This document shows, piece after piece, positions 1 through 11,490 of a stretch of 27,289 bases of DNA. This stretch comes from Microbacterium sp. (GTDB lineage Bacteria > Actinomycetota > Actinomycetes > Actinomycetales > Microbacteriaceae): contig JAJUIM010000001.1 of assembly GCA_029267645.1 (NCBI GenBank), positions 1 to 27,289 on the forward strand, read 5' to 3'. Each line of letters opens with the position of its first letter. The stretch's first letter is position 1. Under the pieces are notes generated by a model. The model did no database searches. It had not been told where the DNA came from and worked only from the letters and a program-made list of their open reading frames with translations. The position numbers and the translations under genes were made by a program.

Positions 1-22
1 CGCACGATGAGAGGATCGCCCC

Positions 23-817
23 ATGGCTCACGTCCGCGCCCTGTTCCGCTACCCCGTCAAGGGGTTCACGCCCGAGCCGCGCGAGGAGCTCGTCGTGCAG
101 GATGACGGCAGGATCGCGGGCGACCGCGTGCTCGCCTTCCGCTTCGCCGACGCCGCGCGCCCCGAGGAACGCGACGGCGTCGACTATTGGCCGAAGAGCA
201 AGGGCCTCGCGCTGCAGGACTTCCCGTCGCTCGCGCGCCTGCGGATGTCGTACGACGACGCTCGCCGCCTCGTCACGCTGCGACTGGGCGACGAGGATCT
301 CGTGACCGCCGCGCTCGACGACTCCGGCCGCGCCGCACTCGTCGAGGCCGTGCAGGGGTACGTCGCGGACACGCCCGATGCGCCGCGCCTCCGACGTCCG
401 GGGCGCCTGCCGCTCGCGCTCGTCGGCGACGGGGCGACGTCGAGGTTCCAGGATCGGCCGCGCGGCTACGTCTCGCTGCACGGCACCGCGAGCGCCCGAG
501 AGGTCGCGCGCGAGCTCGACGCCGAGGTCGACGATCGCCGGTTCCGCTCGAACATCGTCGTCGAGGGCCTCGCGGCATGGGATGAGCTGGCGTGGACGGC
601 GCCCGTGCGCATCGGCGACGTCCTCTTCGAACCGCAGGGCCCCATCGTGCGCTGCCTCGCGACGCACGCCAACCCCGACACGGGCGAACGCGACGCGCCC
701 GTGCTCACAACGCTCACGCGCGGCCTGGGCCAGGACCAGCCGACGCTCGGTCGCCTGCTGCTGCCGGCATCGGGCGGCGGCACGATCCGCGTCGGCGACG
801 AGGTATCCCCCGCCTGA
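23..817 (+). CDS. MOSC domain-containing protein
   Basis: The 264-residue protein has the MOSC layout: an N-terminal beta-barrel part (MOSC_N-like, about residues 1-110, opening with RYPVKGF) and a C-terminal MOSC domain (about 130-262). Visible MOSC hallmarks are RFRSNIVVEG at 174-183 and the conserved cysteine C211 in VRCLATHANPDTGERD. MOSC proteins such as the molybdenum-cofactor sulfurase C-terminus, YiiM and mARC handle Mo-cofactor sulfur or reduce N-hydroxylated compounds. The substrate here cannot be told from sequence. The ATG at 23 has a GAGAGG ribosome site at 9-14. The gene converges on aconitase and shares the hairpin at 822-861 with it. No Mo-cofactor genes are nearby, so context adds nothing on function. 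Confidence 0.85.
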   Translation: MAHVRALFRYPVKGFTPEPREELVVQDDGRIAGDRVLAFRFADAARPEERDGVDYWPKSKGLALQDFPSLARLRMSYDDARRLVTLRLGDEDLVTAALDDSGRAALVEAVQGYVADTPDAPRLRRPGRLPLALVGDGATSRFQDRPRGYVSLHGTASAREVARELDAEVDDRRFRSNIVVEGLAAWDELAWTAPVRIGDVLFEPQGPIVRCLATHANPDTGERDAPVLTTLTRGLGQDQPTLGRLLLPASGGGTIRVGDEVSPA

Positions 818-821
818 GACG

Positions 822-861
822 ACGAAGCGGGCCCCGGGATCGCTCCCGGGGCCCGCTTCGT
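822..861. terminator. Bidirectional terminator between MOSC gene and acnA
   Basis: A perfect 18-bp inverted repeat (arms 822-839 and 844-861) surrounds a 4-nt loop, starting 5 nt after the MOSC stop and ending 12 nt before the aconitase stop. The outer stem reads ACGAAGC/GCTTCGT and the inner stem is pure G/C. There is no long U-tract, as is common in high-GC actinobacteria. It can serve both convergent genes. Confidence 0.88.
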
Positions 862-872
862 TCTCGGTGCGC

Positions 873-3689
<2,817 letters not shown>

Positions 3690-3810
3690 GGGCGTCTCCT
3701 TCTGGTCGACCGCAGAATTGCGCTCCCATCTTCCTCCCCTGTCGCAGGCAGGGCTAGCAAGGCCGCCCTAACTCTGGCGAGGGGATCTGCGTGCGGCGCG
3801 AACGGTCTCG

Positions 3811-3834
3811 ATTTATCTTGATGTCAAGATAAAT
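3811..3834. promoter_or_regulatory. Perfect palindrome, probable repressor operator of acnA
   Basis: Arms ATTTATCTTGA (3811-3821) and TCAAGATAAAT (3824-3834) are exact reverse complements around a 2-nt centre. This is an AT-rich island in very GC-rich DNA, 122 bp upstream of the acnA start. On the minus strand the centre reads TTGACA, a perfect -35 hexamer, so a bound dimer would cover it; I see no good -10 at the right distance. The size and symmetry fit a MarR- or TetR-type dimer. MarR-family TamR of Streptomyces is known to control aconitase and related genes, but I cannot confirm that this is its motif. Confidence 0.7.
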
Positions 3835-3854
3835 ACTACAGGACGCCGCGCGGC

Positions 3855-4649
3855 TCAGCGCACGTCGGCGGGCGCGTCGGATCCGGGATCCGCGCGGCCC
3901 GCGCGCGCGTATGTCGCGCGGACGACGAGCCAGGTCACGGCGACGAGCGGCGCGAACAGCGGCAGGCCCATCACGAGCTTCACGGTGCCGATGACCTGCA
4001 CGTCGACGTCGGCGAGCCACATCGGGAACTGCACGCCGAGGCGCAGGAAGAACAGCGCGCCCCACATGATCGCGAGCCAGAAGAAGACGCGGCGCTTGCG
4101 GCGGTCCTGGCGCCACGCGATGCCGTCGTCCATGAGGAAGCCCGCGGCGAGGCCGATGAGCGACCATCCCGCGAAGGCCGAGATGAGGAACGCGGACCCG
4201 TACGCGACATTCGTGAGGAAGCCGGGGATGAAGTTGTCCTCGGCACGCCCCGTCACGAGCACGAGCACGCCCGCAACGCCGACCGCGACGAGGCCGCCGA
4301 GCGCCGCAGAGGGCGCCTGCCGCTGCACCAGCCGGGCGACCGTGAAGATGCCGGCGGCAGCGATCGATGCGACGACCGCGATCACGAGCTGATCCGGCCA
4401 CAGCGTGAGGCTCACGAGGAACACGACGAGCGGAAGCACCGATTCGACGATGCCGCGCACGCCACCGATCGCCTTCCAGACGACGGCGCCCGTCGACGAG
4501 CCCTCCACGGACGGATCCATGCCTGCGCGGCGCGCGGCCTCGCCGAGCGCCTGGCCGAACAGCGACGACGCGCGCGGCGCGTCCTCGTCGGGCTCGGACG
4601 GTGTGAGGGGCGTCCGCGGCTCGCGCGGCTCGTCGTCGGACGCGGCCAT
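3855..4649 (-). CDS. DUF3159 family integral membrane protein
   Basis: This 264-residue protein has a hydrophilic acidic N-terminus (1-55) and about six membrane segments (roughly 66-83, 87-105, 116-133, 141-172, 188-206 and 217-246). The pattern and neighbours match the actinobacterial DUF3159 family, whose function is unknown. I place the start at the ATG at 4649. It overlaps the stop of the DUF3710 gene by one base (TGATG), which suggests translational coupling. The open frame extends further upstream, but that part lies inside the DUF3710 gene and looks like a shadow. It is the last gene of the dut-DUF3710-DUF3159 operon before aconitase. Confidence 0.85.
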   Translation of the reverse strand: MAASDDEPREPRTPLTPSEPDEDAPRASSLFGQALGEAARRAGMDPSVEGSSTGAVVWKAIGGVRGIVESVLPLVVFLVSLTLWPDQLVIAVVASIAAAGIFTVARLVQRQAPSAALGGLVAVGVAGVLVLVTGRAEDNFIPGFLTNVAYGSAFLISAFAGWSLIGLAAGFLMDDGIAWRQDRRKRRVFFWLAIMWGALFFLRLGVQFPMWLADVDVQVIGTVKLVMGLPLFAPLVAVTWLVVRATYARAGRADPGSDAPADVR

Positions 4650-5251
4650 CAGGATCCGGGCGTCGTGGGCATCGACAGCGGGATGAGGTCGCGCGGCGGC
4701 ATCGGCGCGTCGCCGCGCACGACGACGATCGAACGGAAGAGGTCCTCGACCTTCTCGGCGGCCTCGGGCGAGCTCGCGCCCTCGCCGCCGATCACGCCGC
4801 GCAGAAACCAGCGCGGGCCGTCGACGCCGACGAACCGGGCGATGCGCTTGCCCGCACCGGCCTCGGCCGCAACGGGCACCTCGGCGAGCAGCTCGGGCCC
4901 GAGCGGGCCGTCGCGCTCCTCGACGCGCCCGCCCTGACCGGCCACCTGCGCGCGGATCTGCTCGCGCGTCTCGTGCCACAGGCCGGTCGACCGCGGCGCC
5001 GCGAAGGGCTGGACCTGCAGCGTCGAGTTCGCGTAGTCGAGCCCGACCGCGACGATGCGCTGCGACTTCTCCTCGACCTCGAGACGCAGGTTGAGCCCCT
5101 CGCGCGGCAGCACCTTGATGCCGCCGATGTCGATGTAGGGGCGAACGGGATTCGCCTCGCTCGCGTCGAAGGGACCGCGCTCCGCGCGATCCTCGGGCGC
5201 CGACTTGTCGGTCGGGATGCGGCGCTCGGCGTCGTCCTGGGAATCAGTCAT
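4649..5251 (-). CDS. DUF3710 domain-containing protein
   Basis: The 200-residue soluble protein has a charged, probably flexible N-terminus (1-35). It continues into the DUF3710 fold with YIDIGGIKVLP at about 39-49, GLNLRLEVEEKSQRIVAVGLD around 53-73 and RWFLRGVIGG near 147-156. DUF3710 lies next to dut across Actinobacteria (Rv2696c beside dut Rv2697c in M. tuberculosis). No biochemical role is known to me. The ATG at 5251 lies 24 nt after the dut stop with only a weak purine-rich ribosome site, so it is probably co-transcribed with dut. Its stop overlaps the start of DUF3159. Confidence 0.9.
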   Translation of the reverse strand: MTDSQDDAERRIPTDKSAPEDRAERGPFDASEANPVRPYIDIGGIKVLPREGLNLRLEVEEKSQRIVAVGLDYANSTLQVQPFAAPRSTGLWHETREQIRAQVAGQGGRVEERDGPLGPELLAEVPVAAEAGAGKRIARFVGVDGPRWFLRGVIGGEGASSPEAAEKVEDLFRSIVVVRGDAPMPPRDLIPLSMPTTPGS

Positions 5252-5275
5252 CGATCTCGTCCGTCTCTCTCGTCG

Positions 5276-5722
5276 TCAGTTGCCGGCGGCCGCGTAGCCG
5301 GAGGACCCGAAGCCGCCCTCGCCGCGCACGCTCTCGTCGAGGTCGTCCACGGGCACGAAGCGCGCCCTCGCGACGGGTGCGACGATCAGCTGCGCGATGC
5401 GGTCGCCCGCCGCGATCTCGTACGCGGCCTCGCGGTCGGTGTTGAGCAGCGCCACCTTGATCTCTCCACGGTAGCCCGCGTCGATCGTGCCGGGTGCGTT
5501 GACGATCGTGATGCCGTGGCGCGCCGCGAGGCCGCTGCGCGGGACGACGAATCCGGCGTACCCCTCGGGCAGCGCGATGCGCACCCCCGTGGGCACGAGC
5601 GCGCGCTCGCCGGGCTCGAGGCGCACGTCGGCGGTCGAGACGAGGTCGGCGCCGGCGTCGCCGGGGTGCGCGTAGGCGGGGGCGTCGGGTGCGACAATGG
5701 GGACGTCCACGGTTTCAGTCAC
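5276..5722 (-). CDS. dut: Deoxyuridine 5'-triphosphate nucleotidohydrolase (dUTPase)
   Basis: dUTPase hydrolyses dUTP to dUMP and pyrophosphate, keeping uracil out of DNA and supplying dUMP for thymidylate. The 148-residue length is normal for the trimeric family. All five motifs are present: DAGADL at 22-27, PRSGLA at 61-66, GTIDAGYRG at 78-86 with catalytic D81, GDRIAQLIV at 106-114 and the glycine-rich C-terminal arm GEGGFGSSG at 134-142. The GTG start at 5722 has no ribosome site, but TACCCT lies 6 nt upstream (minus strand), suggesting a leaderless transcript. An in-frame GTG at 5710 is a less likely alternative. The divergent DUF3093 start is only 12 nt away. Confidence 0.96.
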   Translation of the reverse strand: MTETVDVPIVAPDAPAYAHPGDAGADLVSTADVRLEPGERALVPTGVRIALPEGYAGFVVPRSGLAARHGITIVNAPGTIDAGYRGEIKVALLNTDREAAYEIAAGDRIAQLIVAPVARARFVPVDDLDESVRGEGGFGSSGYAAAGN

Positions 5723-5728
5723 GCATCG

Positions 5729-5734
5729 AGGGTA
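5729..5734 (-). promoter_or_regulatory. Candidate -10 box of dut (leaderless)
   Basis: On the minus strand TACCCT is followed by 6 nt and then the GTG start of dut. A TANNNT box 6-8 nt before the start codon is the usual sign of leaderless transcription in Actinobacteria. The same bases hold the GAGGG ribosome site (5728-5732) and part of the start of the divergent DUF3093 gene. No -35 box is evident. Confidence 0.4.
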
Positions 5735-6220
5735 ATGCAGATCTCTTCAGCTCCCCATGACGCCCGGCCCGCAGCCGCGTCCGCCTATCGCGAGCGCCTG
5801 TCGCCGTCGCTCAAGATCCTCGCGGGCGCCGCGATCGTCGCGCCCATGGTGTCGCTCGTGTTCGTGCGCTACGACGCCTTCGTCGCGCTCGGCCTCGGCG
5901 TCGCCGCCGCGGTCGCGCTCATCGCGGCCCTCGTGCTGTCCGCGCCGCGGGTGGTCGTCGCCGCCGGCGAGCTGCGCGCCGGTCGTGCGCACATCGACGT
6001 CGCGCTGCTCGGCGAGCCGCTCGCGCTGACGGGCGACGAGGCTCGCGCCGCGCGCGGGCAGCGGCTCGACGCGCGCGGCTGGTACCTGATACGCGGAGGG
6101 ATCGACGGGATCGTGCTCGTGGAGAACACGGATCCCGACGATCCCATCACGTCGTGGACGATCTCGTCCCGCACGCCCGACCGGCTCGCTGCTGCGATCC
6201 GGCGCGCGCAGGGGCGCTAG
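5735..6220 (+). CDS. DUF3093 domain-containing membrane protein
   Basis: The 161-residue protein begins with a short hydrophilic stretch ending in YRERLSPSL (19-27). Two membrane hairpin segments follow (about 28-44 and 47-69), then a cytoplasmic-looking domain of about 90 residues with [14 protein letters not shown] and a C-terminal [11 protein letters not shown]. This matches DUF3093, found opposite dut across Actinobacteria (Rv2698 in M. tuberculosis); its function is unknown. I chose the ATG at 5735, since the longer open frame upstream lies across dut and lacks family features. GAGGG at 5728-5732 can act as the ribosome site but is very close. The stop is 1 nt from the DUF4193 stop on the other strand. 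Confidence 0.88.
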   Translation: MQISSAPHDARPAAASAYRERLSPSLKILAGAAIVAPMVSLVFVRYDAFVALGLGVAAAVALIAALVLSAPRVVVAAGELRAGRAHIDVALLGEPLALTGDEARAARGQRLDARGWYLIRGGIDGIVLVENTDPDDPITSWTISSRTPDRLAAAIRRAQGR

Positions 6221-6221
6221 A

Positions 6222-6512
6222 TCAGGCGCAGTCCTTGCAGATCGCGCCGTTGTCGCCCATGTGGTCGATCTGCGAGCGGTGCTTCACGAGGAAGCACTCC
6301 ATGCAGGTGAACTCGTCCTGCTGCGGGGGCAGGACGACGACGTCAAGCTCGACGTTGGAGAGGTCGTTTCCGCCCAGCACGAAGCTCGGGTTGTCGGCGT
6401 CCTCGGTCTCGACCGCCGTGTTCTGGTTCGACCGCGCGGCCTTCAGAGCCTCGATCGACTCATTGCCTTCGTCTTCGCTCTTGTTCCGCGGAGCGTCGTA
6501 GTCAGTTGCCAT
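6222..6512 (-). CDS. DUF4193 zinc-ribbon-like protein
   Basis: This small acidic protein of 96 residues has four cysteines in two pairs, C70-x2-C73 (CMEC) and C92-x2-C95 (CKDC), so a bound zinc is likely. The central part (about 42-68) reads NPSFVLGGNDLSNVELDVVVLPP. It matches DUF4193 (Rv2699c in M. tuberculosis), conserved near dut and the principal sigma factor gene, with no established function known to me. The ATG at 6512 has a weak AAAGAAG ribosome-site candidate about 13 nt upstream. It converges on DUF3093 with a 1-nt gap, leaving no room for a terminator. Confidence 0.9.
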   Translation of the reverse strand: MATDYDAPRNKSEDEGNESIEALKAARSNQNTAVETEDADNPSFVLGGNDLSNVELDVVVLPPQQDEFTCMECFLVKHRSQIDHMGDNGAICKDCA

Positions 6513-6831
6513 CGCCGGACGTCACTTCTTTCGGGATCGGGTGGTTTCTCGGGGGCACCGCGCAGCTCCCGAAGGGATCCTCGGTGCCGTGAGCGGGGCG
6601 CGCGTGCGCATCGTCGACAGCCGAAGCGCATCACGCACCGTGCGCGGGGCGGCGTTAGTTTGCATGACAGAACCTGAATTCGCAAATGCGGAATGCCACA
6701 GGTCCGCCTCCTCGTTGCCGCTGGTGATGAAACAGGCGGCGCGCGCGCGTTATTCCCGCTTTCCGAGCCCGCTCGTGACACCATGTGTGGCGGACCGCGT
6801 CCCCGCGGCGCGCCAGGCGGAGAGGAGCAGG
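6513..6831. other. 319-bp divergent intergenic region DUF4193 / sepH
   Basis: I see no gene here. It must hold the promoters of both flanking genes. The only AT-richer patch is about 6655-6695. On the minus strand it contains TTGCGA and CAAACT 17 nt apart, a weak -35/-10 candidate for DUF4193. The resulting DUF4193 leader of about 130 nt would contain a two-level hairpin: outer arms 6554-6560 and 6582-6588 (7 bp), inner TCCC-GAA-GGGA. An alternating GC run lies near 6740-6750. None of these is a confident call. Confidence 0.35.
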
Positions 6832-7809
6832 ATGGAACAGCTGACCATCGTGGGCACGGAGGGGCAGAGGCTCGTCCTCGCCACCGAGCACGGACAGCGC
6901 TTCGCCCTCGACATCGACGACATGCTGCGCGCCGAGGTGCGCAGGTCGCGCGCCGACGCCGAGCCGAAGCCGCGCGGCACGGGACCGAGCCCCCGCGAGA
7001 TCCAGGCGCATATCCGCGCAGGGCTGTCCGCGGAGGAGGTCGCCGAGCTCCTCGGCTGCGACCTCGATCGCGTGCGCCTCTTCGAGGGGCCCGTGCTCGC
7101 CGAGCGCGAGCACATCGTCGACCGCGCCCTCGCCATGCCCGTCCTCACGGGCGTGCACGTCGACCAGGACGAGAACCCCACGTTCGGCACCGCCATCCGC
7201 GAGAAGCTCGCCGACATCTCGGCGAGCCAGGAGCGCTGGTCGAGCTGGAAGACCGATGACGGCTGGGTCGTCAAGCTCACCTTCGAGGCGGGCGGCATCG
7301 AACGCGACGCGCGGTGGAGCTTCGACCCGCGCCGCAGCGCGCTCGCTCCCTCGAACGACGACGCCGTGCAGCTCTCGCGCCAGGGGCGGATCCCCGCCGA
7401 CGGTCTCATCCCGCGCCTGCGCGCGCTCGACGCCGTCGACGAGCAGAAGGACGCGTCGACCTTCGACGAGCACGTCTTCCAGCAGGAGGACGAGCCCGCG
7501 GCGCCGCCGGCGCGCGCGGAGCACCCCGCCGATACGGCCGACCTCCTCGAGGCGCTGCGCCGCAAGCGCGGTCAGCGCGAGGCGCCGCCCGCGGCGCACG
7601 AGGACGACGACGAGCAGGACGAGGCGCGGCCGACGCGCCCCGTCGCCCTCATCGGCCAGCCCGAGCAGGCCGACGAGACGCCCGCAGAGCAGGAGCCCGC
7701 GCCCGAGAGCGACGAGGCGAGCGGCAAGGCCGAGCAGACCCGTCGCCGGGGACGCCCCTCGATGCCGTCGTGGGACGAGATCGTCTTCGGCGCGCGTGGC
7801 GACGACTAG
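6832..7809 (+). CDS. sepH: Cell-division regulator SepH (DUF3071 family)
   Basis: SepH is an actinobacterial protein that binds FtsZ and stimulates Z-ring assembly. The 325-residue protein has the expected parts: a conserved N-terminal DUF3071 domain (1 to about 185) with a helix-turn-helix-like stretch (52-85, PSPREIQAH...GLSAEEVAELLGCD), a long disordered acidic Glu/Ala/Pro linker (about 215-300) and the conserved C-terminal tail PSMPSWDEIVFG. The ATG at 6832 follows an AGAGGAG ribosome site at 6821-6827. The open frame reaches further upstream, but that part has no family similarity. The stop codon shares CTAG with the convergent phosphodiesterase gene. Confidence 0.92.
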   Translation: MEQLTIVGTEGQRLVLATEHGQRFALDIDDMLRAEVRRSRADAEPKPRGTGPSPREIQAHIRAGLSAEEVAELLGCDLDRVRLFEGPVLAEREHIVDRALAMPVLTGVHVDQDENPTFGTAIREKLADISASQERWSSWKTDDGWVVKLTFEAGGIERDARWSFDPRRSALAPSNDDAVQLSRQGRIPADGLIPRLRALDAVDEQKDASTFDEHVFQQEDEPAAPPARAEHPADTADLLEALRRKRGQREAPPAAHEDDDEQDEARPTRPVALIGQPEQADETPAEQEPAPESDEASGKAEQTRRRGRPSMPSWDEIVFGARGDD

Positions 7810-8939
7810 GACGACGCGTACGCGCCCAGCCGGATGAGCGGCACCGTCGTCTCCTCGGGCGTCAGCGATCCGTGCTGCCCGATCATGCGCTGCGGGCTCT
7901 TTTCCTCGAGCCGGTCGTCGTAGAAGGCCCACAGGCCGCGCGCCGCGACGAGCACGTCGCCGATGCGCCCCGCGATGTCGGGCGACACCTGCCCGAAGAG
8001 CCCGTCGGCGATCGCCTCCGCGCGCGTCGACACGTCGGCCGTCTTGCCCGACGCCTCGCGCCACACGCGCGCCGCGGCATCGGCGTCTGAGCCCTGCTCG
8101 AGATACACGTGCAGCATGCGCGGCTCTCCGCCGAGGTGCCGCACGCCGTCGAGCCGCGGATCGCCGTCTGTCAGCAGCACGTGCCTCGTGCGGGGCGCGT
8201 CAATCATGCCGTGGTCGGCCGTGACGATCCCGCCGATGCCGCCCGACAGCTGCACGGCGGGCTCGAGCGCCTGGTCGATCGTCTCGAGCGCGGCGCGCCA
8301 CTCGTCCGAGTCCACGCCGTGCCGATGACCCGCGCGGTCGAGGTCTGAGATGTAGCAGTAGACGAACGACCCGGGCTCGCGCTCGGCGATGGCCAGGGCG
8401 AGCCGCACGCGCTGGCCGAGGTCGCCCTCGGGCACGTACTCGCTGCCGCGCATGAGCGCCTGCGTGAGCCCCGTCGCGGCGTACTCCGCCGCGCCGACGG
8501 CGTAGCCGCGGATCCCCTCGCGGGCCGCGCGCTCGAAGACCGTCTCCGCCCGCTGCCACGTCGTGGCGTCGAGCCCATCGCGCTCGTAGCCGTTCAGCTG
8601 GTTCGCGAGGACGTCGCGGGAGGGATCCAGCACGCGGTAGCCCACGAGGCCGTGGGCGCCCGGGCGCGCACCCGTGAGGAAGGATCCGAGCGCCGCCGCC
8701 GTCGTCGACGGGAAGACCGTCTGCGCGACCTGCTTCTTCGTCATGGCCCGAGTGAGCCGACGCGCGTGCGCCGCGTGCGCGCGCAGCTGGATCGCGCCGA
8801 GCCCGTCGATCACGAACGCGACGGCCGAGCGGGCGGGCGGCAGCCACTCCCCCGCACCCGCCAGCGAACGCAGCATCTCGGGCGCCACTCCGGCGAGATT
8901 CCGGGCCTCCGGAGGGGCCGACGGTAGGATCTTCTGCAT
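7806..8939 (-). CDS. Alkaline phosphatase family protein / nucleotide pyrophosphatase
   Basis: The 377-residue protein belongs to the type I phosphodiesterase/nucleotide pyrophosphatase branch of the alkaline phosphatase superfamily. Metal and nucleophile motifs are visible: VIDGLG with D45, FPSTTA at 76-81 (T79 or T80 the probable nucleophile), [11 protein letters not shown] with Asp and His ligands, TADHGM, and a final GQHGS. Such enzymes hydrolyse phosphodiester or pyrophosphate bonds using two zinc ions; the substrate is unknown. No signal peptide or membrane segment is visible, so I expect it in the cytoplasm. The ATG at 8939 has AAGACT 7 nt upstream, close to a leaderless -10 box. The last 4 nt overlap the sepH stop. 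Confidence 0.88.
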   Translation of the reverse strand: MQKILPSAPPEARNLAGVAPEMLRSLAGAGEWLPPARSAVAFVIDGLGAIQLRAHAAHARRLTRAMTKKQVAQTVFPSTTAAALGSFLTGARPGAHGLVGYRVLDPSRDVLANQLNGYERDGLDATTWQRAETVFERAAREGIRGYAVGAAEYAATGLTQALMRGSEYVPEGDLGQRVRLALAIAEREPGSFVYCYISDLDRAGHRHGVDSDEWRAALETIDQALEPAVQLSGGIGGIVTADHGMIDAPRTRHVLLTDGDPRLDGVRHLGGEPRMLHVYLEQGSDADAAARVWREASGKTADVSTRAEAIADGLFGQVSPDIAGRIGDVLVAARGLWAFYDDRLEEKSPQRMIGQHGSLTPEETTVPLIRLGAYASS

Positions 8940-9038
8940 CCGGGCCAGTCTTCCACAGCACCCGCTGCCGAACGCGACGCGCCGCCGTCGCCGCGCGGAG
9001 AGCCGCCCGATGCACCACCCGTCACGAGAGAGGGTCTG

Positions 9039-11483
9039 ATGGCGCGCAAGCAGGAACCCGCCACCCCGTCCGCCGAGCGCATCGAGGACATCGCGCTCGA
9101 GAGCGAGATGCAGGGCTCGTACCTCGAGTACGCCTACTCGGTGATCTACTCGCGCGCGCTACCCGACGCCCGCGACGGCCTCAAGCCCGTGCAGCGCCGC
9201 ATCCTCTACCAGATGTCCGAGATGGGCCTGCGGCCCGACCGCGGCCACGTGAAGAGCGCGCGCGTCGTCGGCGACGTCATGGGCAAGCTCCATCCGCACG
9301 GGGACAGCGCGATCTACGACGCGCTCGTGCGCCTCGCACAGGACTTCGCGATGCGCGTGCCGCTCGTCGACGGGCACGGCAACTTCGGATCGCTCGACGA
9401 CGGTCCCGCGGCCGCCCGCTACACCGAGGCGCGGCTCGACCGCGCCGCGATGCGCATGACCGAGGACCTCGGCGAGGACGTCGTCGACTTCGTGCCGAAC
9501 TACGACGGGCAGTACCAGCAGCCCGACGTGCTCCCCGCCGCCTACCCGAACCTGCTCGTCAACGGCGCCACGGGCATCGCGGTCGGCATGGCGACGAACA
9601 TGGCGCCCCACAACCTCATCGAGGTCGTGAACGCCGCGACGCACCTGCTCGACCACCCCGACGCGACGACCGAGGAGCTCATGCGGTTCGTGCCGGGCCC
9701 CGACTTCCCGTCGGGCGGCATCATCATGGGCCTCGACGGCGTGCGCGACGCGTACGAGTCGGGGCGCGGATCCGTGAAGGTGCGCGCGAAGGCCCAGGTC
9801 GAGCAGATCGGCCCGCGCCGCACGGGCATCGTCGTGACCGAGCTGCCCTACATGGTCGGCCCCGAGCGCGTCATCGAGAAGCTCAAGGACGCCGTGCAGT
9901 CGAAGAAGCTGCAGGGCATCAGCGACGTCAACGACCTCTCCGACCGACACCACGGCCTGCGGCTCGTCATCGGCGTCAAGACCGGCTTCGACGCGCACGC
10001 CGTGCTCGAGCGCCTGTATCGCCTCACGCCGCTCGAGGACTCGTTCGGCTTCAACAACGTCGCGCTTGTCGACGGCCAGCCGTCGACGCTCGGCCTGCGC
10101 GACATGCTCGTCGTCTACGTGAACCACCGCATCGAGGTCGTCACGCGGCGCACCCGCTTCCGGCTCGCTCGCCGGCAGGAGCGCCTGCACCTCGTCGAGG
10201 GTCTGCTCATCGCGATCCTCGACATCGACGAGGTCATCCAGGTCATCCGCTCGTCCGAGACGAGCGACGAGGCGCGCACGCGACTGTGCCAGGTGTTCGA
10301 CCTCGACGAGGTGCAAGCCGAGTACATCCTCGAGCTGCGCCTGCGCCGGCTCACGAAGTTCTCGCGCATCGAGCTCGAGTCCGAGCGCGACGACCTGCTC
10401 GCCGAGATCGCGCGCCTCGAGGAGCTGCTCGGATCCGACGTGCTCATCCGCCGCCAGGTCGCGACCGAGCTCGAGGCGGTCGCCGACGAGCTCGGCACGC
10501 CCCGCCGCACCGTGCTCATGAACGCCAAGCCGCAGCCCAAGCGCTCCTCGCGCGCGAGCGACGACGCCGACCTGCAGATCGCCGACGCGCCCACGGTCGT
10601 GGCCCTCTCGACGACGGGCCGCGCAGTGCGCATCGACGCCCCCGCGGGCGAGGAGATCACGGCACCCGCGCGGCGCAGCAAGCACGACGCGATCCTCTCG
10701 ACGGCGCGCACGACCGTTCGGGGCGAGCTCGGCGCGCTCACCTCGGCGGGCCGCCTCCTGCGCTTCCACCCGGTCGATCTGCCGTCCGTTCCGCCGAGCT
10801 CGATCTCGCTCAGCGCCGGCCAGCGCCTCGCCGACTACATCGGGCTCACCGACCGCAGTGAGCAGATCCTCGCCCTCGTCGAGCTCGGCTCCGATGTGCC
10901 CGTCGCGATCGGCACGGCGCAGGGCGTCGTCAAGCGCATCGTGCCACAGGCCCTCGCCGCGAAGCCCGAGCTCGAGATCATCTCGCTGAAGCCCGGCGAC
11001 CGCGTCGTCGGCGCCGCGACGGCGGCAGACGACGCCGACCTCGTCTTCGTCACGAGCGACGCGCGCCTGCTGCGGTTCCCGGCTTCCTCCGTCAGGCCCC
11101 AGGGCGCCTCCGCCGGCGGCATGGCGGGCGTCAAGCTGGGTGACGGCTCGCAGTCGATCTTCTTCGGCGCGCTCTCGGGCGACGGCAACGTCGTCGTGAC
11201 GATCTCGGGCTCGGCGAGCACGCTCGACGGCACCGACGCGGGGCGCGCGAAGATCAGCGACTTCGGCGAATTCCCGTCGAAGGGGCGCGCGACGGGCGGC
11301 GTGCGCGCGCACGCGTTCCTGAAGGGCGAGGATCGCCTGCAGCTCGCGTGGGCCGGCCCGGATCCCGCGTACGCGCTCGACGCGAAGGGCGCCGTCCGCA
11401 AGATCCCGCTCACGCTGTCGAAGCGCGACGGATCGGGGCAGCCGCTCGAGGCGCCCGTTGCCACGATCGGCCGCGCGCTCTGA
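9039..11483 (+). CDS. parC: DNA topoisomerase IV subunit A
   Basis: This is the DNA-cleaving subunit of a type IIA topoisomerase. The 814 residues include the breakage-reunion domain (about 20-500) with active-site R127-Y128 in [10 protein letters not shown], and a C-terminal beta-pinwheel (about 520-814). The quinolone-determining stretch [19 protein letters not shown] has Ser at 90 and Asp at 94, equivalent to wild-type S83/D87 of E. coli GyrA. I see no GyrA-box (QRRGGKG-like) motif in the pinwheel, which with parE nearby favours ParC over GyrA. The ATG at 9039 follows GAGAGAGGG at about 9026-9034. The gene converges on the LysR regulator with a 7-nt gap. Confidence 0.93.
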   Translation: MARKQEPATPSAERIEDIALESEMQGSYLEYAYSVIYSRALPDARDGLKPVQRRILYQMSEMGLRPDRGHVKSARVVGDVMGKLHPHGDSAIYDALVRLAQDFAMRVPLVDGHGNFGSLDDGPAAARYTEARLDRAAMRMTEDLGEDVVDFVPNYDGQYQQPDVLPAAYPNLLVNGATGIAVGMATNMAPHNLIEVVNAATHLLDHPDATTEELMRFVPGPDFPSGGIIMGLDGVRDAYESGRGSVKVRAKAQVEQIGPRRTGIVVTELPYMVGPERVIEKLKDAVQSKKLQGISDVNDLSDRHHGLRLVIGVKTGFDAHAVLERLYRLTPLEDSFGFNNVALVDGQPSTLGLRDMLVVYVNHRIEVVTRRTRFRLARRQERLHLVEGLLIAILDIDEVIQVIRSSETSDEARTRLCQVFDLDEVQAEYILELRLRRLTKFSRIELESERDDLLAEIARLEELLGSDVLIRRQVATELEAVADELGTPRRTVLMNAKPQPKRSSRASDDADLQIADAPTVVALSTTGRAVRIDAPAGEEITAPARRSKHDAILSTARTTVRGELGALTSAGRLLRFHPVDLPSVPPSSISLSAGQRLADYIGLTDRSEQILALVELGSDVPVAIGTAQGVVKRIVPQALAAKPELEIISLKPGDRVVGAATAADDADLVFVTSDARLLRFPASSVRPQGASAGGMAGVKLGDGSQSIFFGALSGDGNVVVTISGSASTLDGTDAGRAKISDFGEFPSKGRATGGVRAHAFLKGEDRLQLAWAGPDPAYALDAKGAVRKIPLTLSKRDGSGQPLEAPVATIGRAL

Positions 11484-11490
11484 CGACGCC

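Noticed and set aside
3740..3775. Possible DtxR/IdeR iron box (TTAGGG...TAGCCCT) in the acnA leader
   Set aside because: The halves are spaced wrongly and only about half of a 19-bp consensus matches. Iron control of aconitase is plausible, but this sequence does not support it.
9039..11483. Calling this gene gyrA
   Set aside because: No GyrA-box motif is seen in the C-terminal pinwheel, and the partner subunit 2 kb away has ParE-like length. The partner genes are not arranged as the usual adjacent gyrB-gyrA.
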